From Candidatus Latescibacterota bacterium (lineage in GTDB: Bacteria; Latescibacterota; UBA2968; UBA8231), in NCBI GenBank assembly GCA_007571365.1, contig RKRN01000128.1, forward strand, positions 1 through 36,394: a DNA stretch of 36,394 nt, given 5' to 3'. The translations under genes were made by a program, and so were the position numbers. Below, piece by piece: positions 23,890 through 32,732 of the stretch. The notes beneath the pieces were generated by a model. The model had not been told where the DNA came from. It was given only the letters and a program-made list of their open reading frames with translations, and made no database searches. Numbering within the stretch: the first letter of the stretch is position 1; the number at the start of each line of letters is the position of its first letter.

Positions 23890-24289
23890 GGCACCGGACA
23901 AAACGCACAACTTCTTCGCGGTTTTGCTCAAAGCGCAAAAAAACGCCGCGAAAGGAATCGAGCCGACTCGGGCGAGCGGACGGACGCAAAAAAAGACCAT
24001 CCCGATGTTCATCAGCTCGACGGAATTCCACCCAAGAACGGCGCTGTTTAAGGCCGAGATGTTGGCTGCTGACGCCTTCACCGTCGAGTGTATAGCGCGT
24101 AGGAAAGAAATAGCGCGACAGCGAAGCGGTCAATGCTCCTAGTGAAAACACCCCGTAAAACCAATGTGCAAAACCGAAAGCTGCAGCTACGGAGGAAGCG
24201 ATGATGAGCGCGACCAGTAGCCCTGATTTGGCCGGCGGCTCGCGGCGCAGGGGGTGACTTTCCCAGCGGAGAGGGTCTGCGGAGGACAC
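23873..24289 (-). CDS. Two-helix membrane protein with PH-like C-terminal part
   Basis: The likely start is GTG 24289, 11 bp after the preceding stop, with AAGGG 8-9 nt upstream, giving 138 aa. An in-frame upstream start at 24364 would overlap the solute-binding gene by 64 bp and adds arginine-rich sequence that looks like a shadow. Two adjacent helices (about 22-40 and 42-58) are followed by a beta-rich cytoplasmic segment (61-135: FFPTRYTLDGEGVSSQHLGL; WVEFRRADEHRDGLFLRP). This resembles the bacterial PH-like (YcxB/YdbT-type) fold. It is the first gene of the operon leading into the MutL-like ATPase. Family assignment is tentative. Confidence 0.65.
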   Translation of the reverse strand: MSSADPLRWESHPLRREPPAKSGLLVALIIASSVAAAFGFAHWFYGVFSLGALTASLSRYFFPTRYTLDGEGVSSQHLGLKQRRSWVEFRRADEHRDGLFLRPSARPSRLDSFRGVFLRFEQNREEVVRFVRCHVPSQ

Positions 24290-24300
24290 AAAACGTGCCC

Positions 24301-26136
24301 TTAGTACACCTGCGCTTCTGGTGCAACCCACCAGTCTTGCAAACGGACGCCGGGGGGATGCCAAGTGACGCCCCTGAAGCGTCGGCTATAGGCTTGGGCA
24401 GTGCGCGGTTTCCACAGGAAGGTATAGGGCTGTTGGTCGTGCAGGATTTCTTGGAAGCGCAGATAGAGTGCGGTGCGCCTTTCCATATCGAACTCGCGGC
24501 GGTACGTCTCCAAGATGTTGTCAACCTCGGCGTTGATGAAGCTCACCGCGTTGGAGCCGTTCTCTACGGTCTGGGAGGAATGCCAGATCTGGTAGACATC
24601 GGGGGCGAACCTCACGTTGCCGGTCCAAGCCAACACCATGGCGTCGAATTCCTTGCCGCGGATCTTTTGCAAAAAAATCGACCAGTCTAACTCGCGCACT
24701 TGGCAGTCAATGCCAATATCCTGCAACTCGTATTGCAAAGTTAGGGCGATGTCTTTGCGGATCTGGTTGCCCGAGTTGATCAAAATCTCAAAGCGAAATG
24801 GCACTAGCGCTCCGTCGATAGTTTTGTCGAGAATGCCGTCCTCGTCGGCATCCTCCCAGCCAGCTTCCGCCAGCAGATCGAGGGCGCGGTCGGGATCATA
24901 TGCGTACGGCGCGAGATCGTGGTTGTATTCGGGGCGAAACTTGTGGATCGGCCCCTCTACCGTCTCGGCTAGGCCAAACATGATGTTTTCGACCATGCCC
25001 TCGCGGTCGGTCAGATAGGTCATGGCTTGGCGCACCCGCTTGTCGCCAAAAATTGGATGGTTGTTGTTCCAGCCGATGTACAAAAAGCCGCCGGCGTAGC
25101 TAACGCCTTTGAGGAAGCGGCGATTGAAGTCTTCCGACCAACTCTTTTCCTTAAATTCCAATGGGCGCAGAGCGTGGTAGTCGAGATTGCCATTGGTCAA
25201 CTCGATAAATGCCGCGTCGGTGTTGTTGATGATGTTAAAGACGATCTTGTCGACAAAGCCAGGCGATAGTAGACCTTCCACATCCCGACCCCAATAGTTT
25301 TTATTTCGCGTCAGCACAACTTTCTGCTGGGTAACCAAATCGCGCTCTGGATCTTCAATTATATAGGCCCCTGAACCTAGCACCTTGCGGTTGAAATTTT
25401 GATTAAATTGTTCGGCAAAGCGTTCGACTCGCTCTTTGTGCGGCCCCTCCTCCCAAGAACCATCCACCAAACTCTTGACCTCAACTGGGCCCAGCAAACC
25501 CTCTGGATCGTAAAAATGCTTAGGCAAAATACTGAATAGCCCCAACGCCAAATCGTTGCGGAAATAGGGCTTGTCGCACAGAAAGCTAACCTTGTTCGCC
25601 CCTACCTGTTGTACCGCTTGGACGGCGGCATAGTAGTTGCGCAGATGCGGGGCGAGCACTTGGGGATTGTGGATGACCTTCATGCTGAAAACGACATCCG
25701 CAGCCGTCAGCGGCTTGCCGTCTGAGAAGTAAACCTCGTCGTGCAGCTCAAACGTATAGGTGAGTTTGTCCGCGGAAATCTCTGGGTAACCTTTGGCGAC
25801 TAGCCCACGCAACGCATAGGGCGGGTCTGAGTCGGCTTCGAGTAGGCTTTCAAATACGTAACGCAAGACCGCGTTGGCACCGGCATCGTTGGAGGTGTAC
25901 GGATTGAGTTTCTCGGGGTCGGACAGCAGATGGCGCACCATCCAGTCGCCGTAGCTCGGCTGTTTTTCGGTCTCGTAGCGCAGCGGTACCTTCTCAGTGC
26001 CGTCGAGCACGACGATATCCTTGGTACTCATGAGAATTTTCTGCACTACTTCCCATGATTCCTCCTCAGCGGCAGCAGGACCGCCGATATAGATGCCCAA
26101 CCAAGCGGCCACTACGGATATTTTAACTTTCGACAT
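24301..26136 (-). CDS. ABC transporter solute-binding protein, peptide/nickel type (SBP family 5)
   Basis: This 611-aa exported binding protein has a signal peptide (about 1-23, ending GPAAA). Typical family-5 blocks follow: LESLLEADSDPPY-like (VFESLLEADSDP), TYTFELHDEVYFSDGKPLTA, ADVVFSMKVI, GSGAYIIEDPE, NKNYWGRDV and RQAMTYLTDREGM. The C-terminal YLRFQEILHDQQPYTFLW is also typical. Such proteins bring di- or oligopeptides, nickel, glutathione or opines to DppB/DppC-type permeases. No permease lies next to it; a fitting pair is encoded at 6017-8356, about 16 kb away. The SD is AGGGGAG before ATG 26136. Length and signal peptide are normal. The ligand is not predictable. Confidence 0.93.
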   Translation of the reverse strand: MSKVKISVVAAWLGIYIGGPAAAEEESWEVVQKILMSTKDIVVLDGTEKVPLRYETEKQPSYGDWMVRHLLSDPEKLNPYTSNDAGANAVLRYVFESLLEADSDPPYALRGLVAKGYPEISADKLTYTFELHDEVYFSDGKPLTAADVVFSMKVIHNPQVLAPHLRNYYAAVQAVQQVGANKVSFLCDKPYFRNDLALGLFSILPKHFYDPEGLLGPVEVKSLVDGSWEEGPHKERVERFAEQFNQNFNRKVLGSGAYIIEDPERDLVTQQKVVLTRNKNYWGRDVEGLLSPGFVDKIVFNIINNTDAAFIELTNGNLDYHALRPLEFKEKSWSEDFNRRFLKGVSYAGGFLYIGWNNNHPIFGDKRVRQAMTYLTDREGMVENIMFGLAETVEGPIHKFRPEYNHDLAPYAYDPDRALDLLAEAGWEDADEDGILDKTIDGALVPFRFEILINSGNQIRKDIALTLQYELQDIGIDCQVRELDWSIFLQKIRGKEFDAMVLAWTGNVRFAPDVYQIWHSSQTVENGSNAVSFINAEVDNILETYRREFDMERRTALYLRFQEILHDQQPYTFLWKPRTAQAYSRRFRGVTWHPPGVRLQDWWVAPEAQVY

Positions 26137-26173
26137 ATTCTCCCCTTTGTACTAACTAGCTAGACCAAATCCA

Positions 26174-27094
26174 TCACACGAAGGTCAACCACCCGTGCCG
26201 GTCCTCAACTTCGACCCGAACCACGGCGAAAAAGGCGTCTTGTATCTGCGCGGTGATCGGCCCGCACTTACCACAGCCGATCGGCACTTGGTCTATGGCC
26301 CGCACCGGCGTGATTTCGGCGGCTGTGCCGCTAAAAAACACTTCGTCGGCGATATAGAGAAACTCGCGCGGAATACCGCGCTGCTCGACCCGCATCCCCA
26401 GATCGCGTATCAAGGTAATGGCGGTGTGGCGGGTGATGCCCGGCAGGATAGCAAAACACGATTCGGGCGTGTAGATGGAGCCGTTTCTGATAACAAAAAC
26501 ATTCTCGCCGCTGCCCTCGCTCACCAACCCATCTGTTCCCAACACAATGCCCTCGTCATAGCCGTTGATATTGGCTTCAATCCGCACGAGCTGCGAGTTG
26601 AGGTAGTTGCCGCCCGCCTTGGCCAAGGCGGGAAACGTATTCGGGGCCATGCGGTTCCACGACGAGGTGCAGACTGAAACGCCGTTTTTCAACGCCGCTT
26701 CTCCGAGGTACTCTCCCCATTCCCACACGGCGATCACTACGTCAACCGGGCACCCCAGCGGATCAACTCCCAAGTTCTCATAGCCGCGAAAGACGACCGG
26801 GCGAATATAGCAGGCCGCAAGTTGGTTGACGCGGATCGTCTCGAGAATGGCCTCTTTGATTTCCTCCGGCGTATAGGGAATGTCCATGCGGTAGATTTTG
26901 GCGGAATCAAACAGCCTGTTGACGTGCTCGTTGAGGCGGAATACGGCCGAGCCTTTCGCCGTCTTGTAACAGCGAATGCCTTCAAAAATACTCGAACCGT
27001 AGTGTACTACGTGGGAGAGCACGTGGATTTTGGCGTCGTCCCAATCGACCAATTGGCCATTGAACCAGATTTTATCGCATTTAGGCAGGGGCAT
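26174..27094 (-). CDS. ilvE: Branched-chain amino acid aminotransferase
   Basis: This fold-IV PLP aminotransferase moves the amino group between glutamate and the 2-oxo acids of valine, leucine and isoleucine. The 306-aa protein has [13 protein letters not shown] (31-43), [15 protein letters not shown] with the PLP lysine Lys159, [12 protein letters not shown] and the C-terminal [15 protein letters not shown] 27094 is preferred because AAGGAGA stands 8 nt upstream; the in-frame TTG 27115 lies before that SD. No other branched-chain pathway gene is present. It is followed after 37 bp by the solute-binding protein gene. Confidence 0.94.
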   Translation of the reverse strand: MPLPKCDKIWFNGQLVDWDDAKIHVLSHVVHYGSSIFEGIRCYKTAKGSAVFRLNEHVNRLFDSAKIYRMDIPYTPEEIKEAILETIRVNQLAACYIRPVVFRGYENLGVDPLGCPVDVVIAVWEWGEYLGEAALKNGVSVCTSSWNRMAPNTFPALAKAGGNYLNSQLVRIEANINGYDEGIVLGTDGLVSEGSGENVFVIRNGSIYTPESCFAILPGITRHTAITLIRDLGMRVEQRGIPREFLYIADEVFFSGTAAEITPVRAIDQVPIGCGKCGPITAQIQDAFFAVVRVEVEDRHGWLTFV

Positions 27095-27131
27095 ATAGAA
27101 AATCTCCTTGGGCAAGTATGCGAGCGATTAA

Positions 27132-27157
27132 GGTAACACTACGGCGAAACCGTTACC
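27132..27157 (-). terminator. Inverted repeat after the beta-barrel gene, possible weak terminator
   Basis: GGTAAC and GTTACC pair over 6 bp with a possible inner CGG/CCG pairing, just after the stop of the beta-barrel gene and before the ilvE SD. Only a short TTAAT follows, so termination would be weak. A regulatory hairpin for ilvE or chance are equally possible. Confidence 0.3.
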
Positions 27158-27169
27158 AGTGTCGCGCGA

Positions 27170-29140
27170 TCACAACGTTCGCGTATAGGTTACTCTTAAG
27201 CTGTTATACGTGCCGCTGCGCTGGAGGTTGCGGCTGCCCCTCAATACGAGCTTGTTGTCGCTGCCGGCCGGATTGTAGTTAAAATTCGCTGCCAGCGTCC
27301 GGTGTTTGTTGCGGCGACTGAGCGAACGCGACTGAGCGAGCGTGGAGTACTCGTAGTCCCATTGGCGATCGCGCTTGTAGGAGTAGTTTACACCGGTCGA
27401 GTAGTCAGGGCTGGGCGAGTACGTCATACCGAAGTGGAGGCTGTATCGGGCGTTTTCCTGCTCGACAATCTGGGCGCCGTTTTCCAAGATCAAGGTACCG
27501 TCATCGTTGGCCGCATAGTTGTAGCGCACGTTGAGCCCAAGGTCGTTGAGGACCTTGCGCTGCAGCGAGTGTGCCATGCTCCAACCGCGGCGGATATTGC
27601 TTTCACGCGACGACTCGCGGCGATTGACTTGGCGATCGAAGTCGTAAATGCTGCGCCTGGCGGAGACGCTGAATCGATGCGAAAAGGACGCGCCCAAGCG
27701 CTTGTAATTGGTGCCGATATTGAGCGAAATGTCGCGGTTGCGCAAGTTGTCCACAGCGCGGGTGGCGTGCAGGTTCACGCGATGCAAAAAGCTATTTTTG
27801 AGGCCAACGCTGAGCTTGGCACCCGAGCGCAGAGTGCCGTTATAGCTGAGGCTCACGCTGTTGTTAAAGGTGTCGCGGTCCTGCCTGGGGTCCCCTGGGT
27901 TTTCCGAGCGCTTGATCTCGCCAAAGGTCGCCAACCGCAGCGAGTGTCCATCGGCTAGGGGCCAGTTGAGTGAGCCGTTGAGAAAGAGATCGCGATTGAT
28001 CGCGTCGAAGCTTGCATCGCGACACGTTCCGTCGGCCGAGCGCGTGAAGCGGCGGCTATCGCAAAGGCTGGTATCGGGCACCCGTACCGCCAGCCGACGC
28101 CTATCGCTGCCGTCGAAACGGACGCTCGTGTTTAAGACCAACTTCTCGACCAACTTGCCCGAAAGGGATGCGTTCCAGCTAAAGTTCTCGCCAAAGCGGT
28201 CCTTGCCAAAGAAGTGGTTGTCTAAATCTTGGCTCGCGTTGGCGGTGTTGGTGTGCTCATTCTGACTGTATGAGGCGCGGTTGTTTATTTTGAAACGTCC
28301 TAGATCAAACTCTACGCTGGAGGAGAAGCTGGCACTGCGCGTTTCCGCCAACTCGGCACTGACCACCGTGTCGCGCACCACGGCTTCGCCGACGGTAGCC
28401 TCGCTGACGGCGCGGCGAGAGAGACCCCGCTGAGAGCGACTTTCAGACATACTCAGGCCGACGCGCACGTCGCCGGGAAAGGTATAGCTCACATTGCCGC
28501 CCAGCCGCTCGCTGCGATTCTTGTTGTGCTCGAGCGTATCATCTGATTTGCTCAGCGAAATCGAGTTGGTCAGCTTCTTGCCCGCAATCTCAACATCGGG
28601 CGAGACCCTCATCGAAGCATTGTAGCGGATTCCCGTCTCCTTGATGGCGCCATCGAGGCTGGCGCGGCTAGCGCGGGTGGCCGTGACTAGGCTCGGGGTC
28701 AGGTTGGCACTGAGACTCTTGAATGGACCGCTGCTCAACGGCTTAGACCCAAACCCAAAGTTAAAAGACCGGCTGTGCGTCTTCTGCTTGTGCAGTGCTA
28801 TGTTGCGCGTACTCATGTTGGCACCGAGTCTGATGGTGGCCTTTGGGCCGAGAATGGGGTAGGAAACTGAAGAGCTGGCCGAGGCATTGTCCTGCCAACT
28901 CTTGCCGGTGCTGCGATCGTCGAGATTAAACCCCATACTAGCCCGTGCATTAATCGTCAGCTTGGAAGTCGAGTCCCCCACCGCCGAGAACCGCACAGGC
29001 GTCGAGTAGCTCCAGCTAGGAAACGAGTGGTTCCAAGAGGTTCGGGAACTGGTGCGGTTGAAGTTGAGCGTGTACTGGGCATTGGCCACCGTCCATGCGA
29101 CCAACACCAGCCAACCCGTGTGCCACAAGACCGACTTCAC
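27170..29140 (-). CDS. Probable large outer-membrane beta-barrel protein
   Basis: The 656-aa product starts at GTG 29140, supported by GGAAGGAT 6-8 nt upstream and by a clean signal peptide (about 1-21, cleavage near ANA|Q). Almost the whole mature chain consists of 10-14-residue alternating strands rich in Ser, Arg, Asn and aromatic residues, with charged turns, as expected for a barrel of 20 or more strands. The last residues (LRVTYTRTL) form a strand but lack a terminal Phe. Two cysteines near residues 360 and 374 lie in one long loop (SLCDSRR, DGTCRDA) and could form a disulfide. There is no TonB plug or known porin signature. It follows rsmA by 3 bp. Function unknown. Confidence 0.72.
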   Translation of the reverse strand: MKSVLWHTGWLVLVAWTVANAQYTLNFNRTSSRTSWNHSFPSWSYSTPVRFSAVGDSTSKLTINARASMGFNLDDRSTGKSWQDNASASSSVSYPILGPKATIRLGANMSTRNIALHKQKTHSRSFNFGFGSKPLSSGPFKSLSANLTPSLVTATRASRASLDGAIKETGIRYNASMRVSPDVEIAGKKLTNSISLSKSDDTLEHNKNRSERLGGNVSYTFPGDVRVGLSMSESRSQRGLSRRAVSEATVGEAVVRDTVVSAELAETRSASFSSSVEFDLGRFKINNRASYSQNEHTNTANASQDLDNHFFGKDRFGENFSWNASLSGKLVEKLVLNTSVRFDGSDRRRLAVRVPDTSLCDSRRFTRSADGTCRDASFDAINRDLFLNGSLNWPLADGHSLRLATFGEIKRSENPGDPRQDRDTFNNSVSLSYNGTLRSGAKLSVGLKNSFLHRVNLHATRAVDNLRNRDISLNIGTNYKRLGASFSHRFSVSARRSIYDFDRQVNRRESSRESNIRRGWSMAHSLQRKVLNDLGLNVRYNYAANDDGTLILENGAQIVEQENARYSLHFGMTYSPSPDYSTGVNYSYKRDRQWDYEYSTLAQSRSLSRRNKHRTLAANFNYNPAGSDNKLVLRGSRNLQRSGTYNSLRVTYTRTL

Positions 29141-29143
29141 GGC

Positions 29144-29968
29144 CTATCCTTCCTTTCCCAAGTGCGAGCAGGCGTCGCTCAGCCGAATGAATTCCTCTAG
29201 CGACAACTCCTCCGGGCGGCGCGTTAGTTCGATTTCCGCCTGCTGGCCCAGTGCTTTCAGCCAAGGCCGCCCGCCTTTGGGATTGAGACCGAGGAGCGAG
29301 TTGCGCAGCATCTTGCGCCGCTGGCCAAAGGCTCGGCGCACCAAGCGGTCGAAGCAGTCCAAGTCCTGTACTGCGTGGCGGGGCTTGGCAGCAAAGCGCA
29401 ACTCGACTACGGACGAATCCACAGCCGGCACGGGCCGGAAGCAATCGCGTTCCACCTGCAAGCGCATCTCCACTGCGGCGTGCATGGCCACTAGCACCGA
29501 CAACAGGCTGTAATCTTTTGAACCGGGGCTGGCGACCAAGCGCCGAGCTACTTCGCGTTGGACCATGACGATGGCACGACTGATACAATCGGCGTGTGCG
29601 AGGAGGTGAAAGATCAGTGGAGCGGTGATGTTGTAGGGAAGATTGCCGACGATCAGCAGGCGGCATCCGCCCGCGTCCTGTAGGACCTCCCCGAGATCGA
29701 CTCGCAGAATATCTCCTTCGATCAAGCGCAATCTAGGCGTATCTTGGCGTGCGCGTAGCAAGGCCACCAAGTCGCGGTCAATTTCTACCGCCACTAGGCG
29801 ATCCACAGCAGCGAGCAGCACTTCAGTCAACGCGCCCCGGCCCGGGCCAATCTCGACCACCACCTCACCAGCGGCCGGGCGCACCAATTCCGCAATGGCC
29901 TCTATAACACCCTGGGCGACGAGGAAGTGCTGGGCAAAGCGCAACCGCGGTCGGTGGACGTTTACCAA
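29144..29968 (-). CDS. rsmA: 16S rRNA adenine dimethyltransferase RsmA (KsgA)
   Basis: RsmA dimethylates two adjacent adenines near the 3' end of 16S rRNA during small-subunit maturation. The SAM-binding motif VVVEIGPGRGALTE (36-49), the acidic VEID (61-64), EGDIL, and the catalytic NLPYNI (109-114) are all present, and RFAQHFL near the start is the family's N-terminal mark. I prefer TTG 29968 (274 aa), with GAGGG 7 nt upstream; this overlaps the holB stop by 7 bp. A GTG at 30040 would add 24 residues with no homologous look. Identification is secure; the start is less so. Confidence 0.94.
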   Translation of the reverse strand: MVNVHRPRLRFAQHFLVAQGVIEAIAELVRPAAGEVVVEIGPGRGALTEVLLAAVDRLVAVEIDRDLVALLRARQDTPRLRLIEGDILRVDLGEVLQDAGGCRLLIVGNLPYNITAPLIFHLLAHADCISRAIVMVQREVARRLVASPGSKDYSLLSVLVAMHAAVEMRLQVERDCFRPVPAVDSSVVELRFAAKPRHAVQDLDCFDRLVRRAFGQRRKMLRNSLLGLNPKGGRPWLKALGQQAEIELTRRPEELSLEEFIRLSDACSHLGKEG

Positions 29969-31101
29969 CGTCGCGCCCTCACCAAGCTGGGGTCGGGTGG
30001 GCTCATCCGTGCTGTTCCTCCGCGCCGCAAGCCGCGCCACAGGTCGGTCAACACCAACTGTGGATTGGCATTGTGCTCTAGGGCTTTGGCCGCCCGGTCA
30101 ATTTCCACAGCGACTCGGGCCGCGTCTATTTTCTCTAGTAGGTTTGCCAAATAAGGACGCCGATCTATTTGGACGACGGACGCGCCTTGGCCGTACGCCA
30201 ACAGGAAGAGATCCCGCAGATACAGGCCGCAGACTTGCAAAAAACGCTCTAGTTGTCCCCGATCCCCCCCCAACTCCGCGAGAACGCTCCAATAGACCTC
30301 GTCCCGCTGCTCTGAGCCACCACTGAGAAACGACTCGACTAGCTGCCGCGTTCCGTCAAACGCCCCGGCAGCCACCTCTCTGGCCTGCTGTAACGAGCCA
30401 GCCCCCATGCGTACAGCCAACTCCAAACGCTCGCCGGCTACGCCCTCTTGTTCGAGCTGGGCCCGCAAGGTCGCTGCGTCTAAGGGACTCAAAATCATGC
30501 GCTGGCAGCGCGAGAGCACAGTGGGCAAAAGGCGCTCTGGTGCAGCCGAAACCAGCGCGACGACAGCCCGGGATGGCGGCTCTTCCAAGAGCTTGAGCAG
30601 CGAATTGGCACCTGCCGGGTGCATTCGCTCGGCGGCGAAGATCAGGCCAACTTTGCGCTGGGATTCCGTCGGCGCAAACGCCAACTCCCTTTGTAACTGA
30701 CGCAGGTGCTCCACTGCGATATTGGCGTTGCCGGGGATAGCTGCGCCTGCGCCGTGAACGTACTCCACCACGGACCCGCGCAAGTCCGCCAGCGCAAGCC
30801 GCTGCTTGCCTCGGCGAGGCGGTAGTGGCAATGCGGTGTGGAGGTCGGGATGTATGAACGAAGCAACCTTGCGACAGCTCGGGCAACGACTGCAGGCGGC
30901 AGGGCCGCTGTCTATGCACAACAGAGCCTGCGCCCACGCGAGCGCGAAGCGTCGTTTACCGGTTCCCTCGGCCCCGCAGATGAGAACCGCATGGGGGATG
31001 CGGCCCGATTCAAGCCACGCTGCGGCCACAGCCCCAGCCCGATCTCGACGGGCCAGATCGCGAAACTCCCCGGAGTGCGAGGTGCCACCCGTGCTGTCCA
31101 A
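29962..31101 (-). CDS. holB: DNA polymerase III delta-prime subunit
   Basis: This is a clamp-loader subunit paired in function with DnaX at the other end of the window. The 379-aa protein has an intact-looking P-loop (GAEGTGKR, 43-50), a zinc motif (Cys62, Cys70, Cys73, Cys76), ANSLLKLLEEPP (165-176) and SRC at 197-199. A C-terminal collar domain with RDLFLLAYGQ and NPQLVLTDL completes it. Many delta-prime proteins have lost ATPase activity, so the retained Lys/Arg in the P-loop does not prove hydrolysis. The start is TTG 31101, with AAGGA 5 nt upstream, 8 bp after the ABC ATPase gene. Confidence 0.93.
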   Translation of the reverse strand: MDSTGGTSHSGEFRDLARRDRAGAVAAAWLESGRIPHAVLICGAEGTGKRRFALAWAQALLCIDSGPAACSRCPSCRKVASFIHPDLHTALPLPPRRGKQRLALADLRGSVVEYVHGAGAAIPGNANIAVEHLRQLQRELAFAPTESQRKVGLIFAAERMHPAGANSLLKLLEEPPSRAVVALVSAAPERLLPTVLSRCQRMILSPLDAATLRAQLEQEGVAGERLELAVRMGAGSLQQAREVAAGAFDGTRQLVESFLSGGSEQRDEVYWSVLAELGGDRGQLERFLQVCGLYLRDLFLLAYGQGASVVQIDRRPYLANLLEKIDAARVAVEIDRAAKALEHNANPQLVLTDLWRGLRRGGTARMSPPDPSLVRARRW

Positions 31102-31109
31102 GCCAATCC

Positions 31110-32219
31110 TTATCTCTGCAACAGGCTCTCTTGGTTGTCCAGAGCAAAAAAGTGGGCTTTGTCGATCTCGACAGCCAACCGTACCGTTTGGTCGACTTGC
31201 GGCATGTGTAGCGGATCAACGCGGGCGACAAAGGCGGTCTTGCCAGTGGTCAGATTGAGAAAGACCTCGTTGCCCATCGGTTCGACCACTTCGACCTTGG
31301 CCGCCATTTCGACGGTCTCGACATTGCGGCCAATAGTATCCGGGTCGTGGATGTCTTCCGGGCGGATGCCCAGCGTCACTTCCTGCCCCACGTAGCTGCC
31401 TAGCTGGTCGCCGTGGTCGGCGGGCAAGGACAGCTGCACATAGCCTTCGTCGAAGACTAGACCGCTGCCGTTGGAGGCCAGCGTACCGCGGATGAAGTTC
31501 ATGGAGGGGCTGCCGATGAAGCCGGCGACGAACTGGTTGACGGGTTTGTTGTAGAGATGGAGGGGCTTGTCGATCTGCTGAACGAGGCCATCGCGCATGA
31601 CCACGATGCGGTCTCCCATGGTCATGGCCTCAACTTGGTCGTGCGTCACGTACACCATGGTGGCCCCTAGGCGAGTATGCAACTTGCTGATCTCGGTGCG
31701 CATCTGCACCCTCAGCTTGGCGTCGAGGTTGGAGAGTGGCTCGTCAAAGAGAAACACCTTGGGCTTGCGGACGATGGCGCGCCCCACCGCCACGCGTTGA
31801 CGCTGACCGCCCGAAAGCGCCTTGGGCTTGCGCTCTAGCAGGTCTTGGATGCCGAGTATGTCGGCTGCTTCTTGCACACGCGCTTCAATCTCGTCTTTGG
31901 GATATTTCCGCAGCTTAAGCCCAAAAGCCATGTTTTGATAGACGCTCATGTGCGGATAGAGTGCGTAATTCTGGAAGACCATGGCGATGTCGCGGTCCTT
32001 AGGGGGCACGTCGTTGACGATCGTCCCATCGATCGAAATCTCGCCGGCGGTGATTTCCTCAAGCCCGGCGATCATCCGCAACGTCGTGGACTTGCCGCAG
32101 CCCGAGGGGCCGACGAGCACTACGAATTCCTTGTCCTTGATCTCGATATTGGCGTCGTCCACCGCCACCACGTCTTTGTCGTACACTTTGCGAACATTCT
32201 TCAGAATTACTTCAGCCAT
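31110..32219 (-). CDS. ugpC: Sugar-type ABC transporter ATPase (UgpC/MsmK/MsmX class)
   Basis: This 369-aa ATPase belongs to the group that energises carbohydrate and glycerol-phosphate importers. Walker [10 protein letters not shown] is at 37-45, the Q-loop at [10 protein letters not shown] (81-90), the signature [10 protein letters not shown] at 135-144 and Walker [13 protein letters not shown] at 157-167. The switch His lies in [10 protein letters not shown]-terminal OB/TOBE regulatory domain (about 240-369) contains LGIRPEDI. No sugar permease or binding protein is in the window; this class often serves several transporters, like MsmX in Bacillus. SD: GAGGG 5-6 nt before ATG 32219. Confidence 0.94.
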   Translation of the reverse strand: MAEVILKNVRKVYDKDVVAVDDANIEIKDKEFVVLVGPSGCGKSTTLRMIAGLEEITAGEISIDGTIVNDVPPKDRDIAMVFQNYALYPHMSVYQNMAFGLKLRKYPKDEIEARVQEAADILGIQDLLERKPKALSGGQRQRVAVGRAIVRKPKVFLFDEPLSNLDAKLRVQMRTEISKLHTRLGATMVYVTHDQVEAMTMGDRIVVMRDGLVQQIDKPLHLYNKPVNQFVAGFIGSPSMNFIRGTLASNGSGLVFDEGYVQLSLPADHGDQLGSYVGQEVTLGIRPEDIHDPDTIGRNVETVEMAAKVEVVEPMGNEVFLNLTTGKTAFVARVDPLHMPQVDQTVRLAVEIDKAHFFALDNQESLLQR

Positions 32220-32276
32220 CGCGTCCCTCTTCTGCTGTTATAAGTGTAGTCAAAGGGTTAGAGTATAATAAATAAA
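32220..32276 (-). promoter_or_regulatory. AT-rich gap before the ABC ATPase gene, possible promoter
   Basis: This 57-bp gap is one of the few non-coding stretches on the right side and separates the rimI end from the next gene. On the minus strand it contains TATTATACT, with TATACT resembling a -10 box, and also TTGACT, but the spacing of the two is wrong for one promoter. A start point here for the ATPase-holB-rsmA run is plausible, not proven. No terminator hairpin is seen. Confidence 0.3.
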
Positions 32277-32732
32277 CTACAAAATCTCTATGTTGCATTC
32301 CATTAAGACAGCGTCGTCCGGAGGATCGCTGTAGTACGCCGCCTGCCGCCCTACGACCCGGAACCCCGCCTTGCGGTAGAGTGCTCGCGCGGCTCGATTT
32401 GCCGAGCGCACTTCAAGCGCACAGCAGCTAGCGCCCTGTTCTGCGGCCACGCACAACATCCGCCCCAACAACTGCCCACCCCAACCCCGGTTCCGATATG
32501 CCGGATCCACCGCGAGATTGGCGAGGTGAAAATCGCGGTCAGCGAAATAACCCAGCGCATAGCCGATCAATTCGCCGCCGTGCAAAAACCCCAAACACAG
32601 GGCATCTCTATCGGTAAGCAAAAAATAAAAATCGGCCTCGCTCCACGGATTGGCGAAAGAGCCCCGCTCAATCTCCATCAAGCGATGTAGGTGAATCGGC
32701 CCTAACGGAACGAAGCGACTCTCGCCGCTCAT
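32277..32732 (-). CDS. rimI: Ribosomal protein bS18 alanine N-acetyltransferase (GNAT)
   Basis: RimI acetylates the N-terminal alanine of ribosomal protein S18 in well-studied bacteria. The 151-aa GNAT protein has MEIERGSFANPWSEADF, the acetyl-CoA-binding signature VDPAYRNRGWGGQLL and LEVRSANRAARALYRKAGFR, the normal RimI series. Its ATG overlaps the tsaB stop by 4 bp (ATGA), and the tsaB-rimI order is very common, which supports RimI over other GNATs. Confidence 0.9.
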   Translation of the reverse strand: MSGESRFVPLGPIHLHRLMEIERGSFANPWSEADFYFLLTDRDALCLGFLHGGELIGYALGYFADRDFHLANLAVDPAYRNRGWGGQLLGRMLCVAAEQGASCCALEVRSANRAARALYRKAGFRVVGRQAAYYSDPPDDAVLMECNIEIL

